46,181 nucleotides of DNA from DATHVI01 sp035461385 (GTDB lineage Bacteria > Actinomycetota > Thermoleophilia > Solirubrobacterales > 70-9), in the NCBI GenBank assembly GCA_035461385.1, contig DATHVI010000075.1:1-46181 (forward strand). Reading direction: 5' to 3'. A program made the position numbers and the translations under genes. Of this stretch, positions 45,867 to 46,181 are shown in pieces (position 1 is the first letter of the stretch; each line of letters starts with the position of its first letter). The notes under the pieces were generated by a model. The model made no database searches and was not told the DNA's origin. It was given only the letters and a program-made list of their open reading frames with translations.

Positions 45867-46181
45867 ATGTTCGAGAAGGTCCTCGTCGCCAACCGGGGCG
45901 AGATCGCGATCCGCGTGATGCGGGCGGCGAACGAGCTCGGCAAGCGCACCGTCGCGGTCTACGCGGAGGAGGACAAGTTCTGCCTCCATCGCTTCAAGGC
46001 GGACGAAGCCTACAAGATCGGCGAGGGGCTGGGGCCGGTCGCCGCCTACCTGTCGATCCCGGAAATCATCCGCGTCGCCCGCCTGTCCGGCGCCGACGCG
46101 ATCCATCCCGGCTATGGCCTGCTATCTGAAAACCCCGAACTGGTGGACGCCTGCGACCGCGCCGGGATCGCCTTCATTGGC
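45867..46181 (+). CDS. pyc: Pyruvate carboxylase, biotin-carboxylase N-terminus (truncated by window edge)
   Basis: The first 105 residues of a biotin-dependent carboxylase: 'MFEKVLVANRGEIAIRVMRA' , 'TVAVYAEEDKFCLHRFKADE', 'AYLSIPEIIRVARLSGADAI', 'HPGYGLLSENPELVDACDRA'. The stretch E-E-D-K-F-x-L-H-R-F-K-A-D-E-A-Y with G-P-V-A-A-Y-L-S-I is characteristic of pyruvate carboxylase rather than acetyl- or propionyl-CoA carboxylase, which have D-x-D-x-x-x-H-x-x-x-A-D-E. It would replenish oxaloacetate from pyruvate, ATP and bicarbonate. The rest lies beyond the window. Confidence 0.9.
   Translation, partial: MFEKVLVANRGEIAIRVMRAANELGKRTVAVYAEEDKFCLHRFKADEAYKIGEGLGPVAAYLSIPEIIRVARLSGADAIHPGYGLLSENPELVDACDRAGIAFIG

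Overview
The window is GC-rich with strongly GC-ending codons and reads as the chromosome of a high-GC Gram-positive bacterium. The best fit is the actinobacterial class Thermoleophilia (Solirubrobacterales or Gaiellales relatives). This is an inference from the rpsF-ssb-rpsR-rplI-dnaB order, paired LVIVD-repeat secreted proteins, an alpha/beta-hydrolase/adenylate-cyclase fusion, and many -10 boxes a few bases before start codons (near-leaderless genes). No phage, plasmid, CRISPR or rRNA locus is visible.

Layout. 1-1.7 kb: 3' part of a class II DAHP synthase gene and a GNAT acetyltransferase. 1.7-11.3 kb: an accessory-looking stretch between a tRNA-Arg(CCT) pseudogene (2319) and an intact tRNA-Arg(CCT) (11156). 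It holds a decayed IS256/Mutator transposase, a PIN-toxin/Phd-type antitoxin pair, a giant BTAD regulator with two NTPase modules, a membrane helix and about 13 WD40 repeats, and an exported protein just upstream of it. A second direct repeat (1741 and 11261) carries the 3' end of a small secreted-protein gene. 11.3-16.6 kb: a lipoprotein, a CopC-CopD copper protein and two convergently placed LVIVD beta-propeller secreted proteins.

16.6-23 kb: a minus-strand cluster HAD phosphatase - CPBP protease - L,D-transpeptidase - pyrE, divergent from a class A PBP followed by thiL, then a FlgM-like ORF. 23-29.4 kb: a membrane protein with a degenerate M28 peptidase domain, divergent from a response regulator - histidine kinase - HtrA protease - inositol-monophosphatase-like cluster (probable envelope stress module). 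29.4-32.3 kb: a TreT-like trehalose glycosyltransferase and an OtsA-like trehalose-phosphate synthase. 32.3-34.8 kb: three secreted or membrane-anchored proteins of unknown role.

34.9-40.9 kb: core replication/translation block rpsF - (AlkZ-like winged-helix gene) - ssb - rpsR - rplI - broken small gene - dnaB - dnaC-like loader. 40.9-46.2 kb: alpha/beta hydrolase, SAM methyltransferase, arfB, hydrolase-cyclase fusion, purA and the start of a pyruvate carboxylase gene.

The most unusual element is the tRNA-bounded stretch with the membrane-anchored BTAD-NTPase-nSTAND-WD40 protein and its exported neighbour. Other points worth checking are apparent non-AUG starts (CTGA and TTGA overlaps), a DNA-glycosylase-like gene inside the ribosomal/SSB operon, and several decayed genes.
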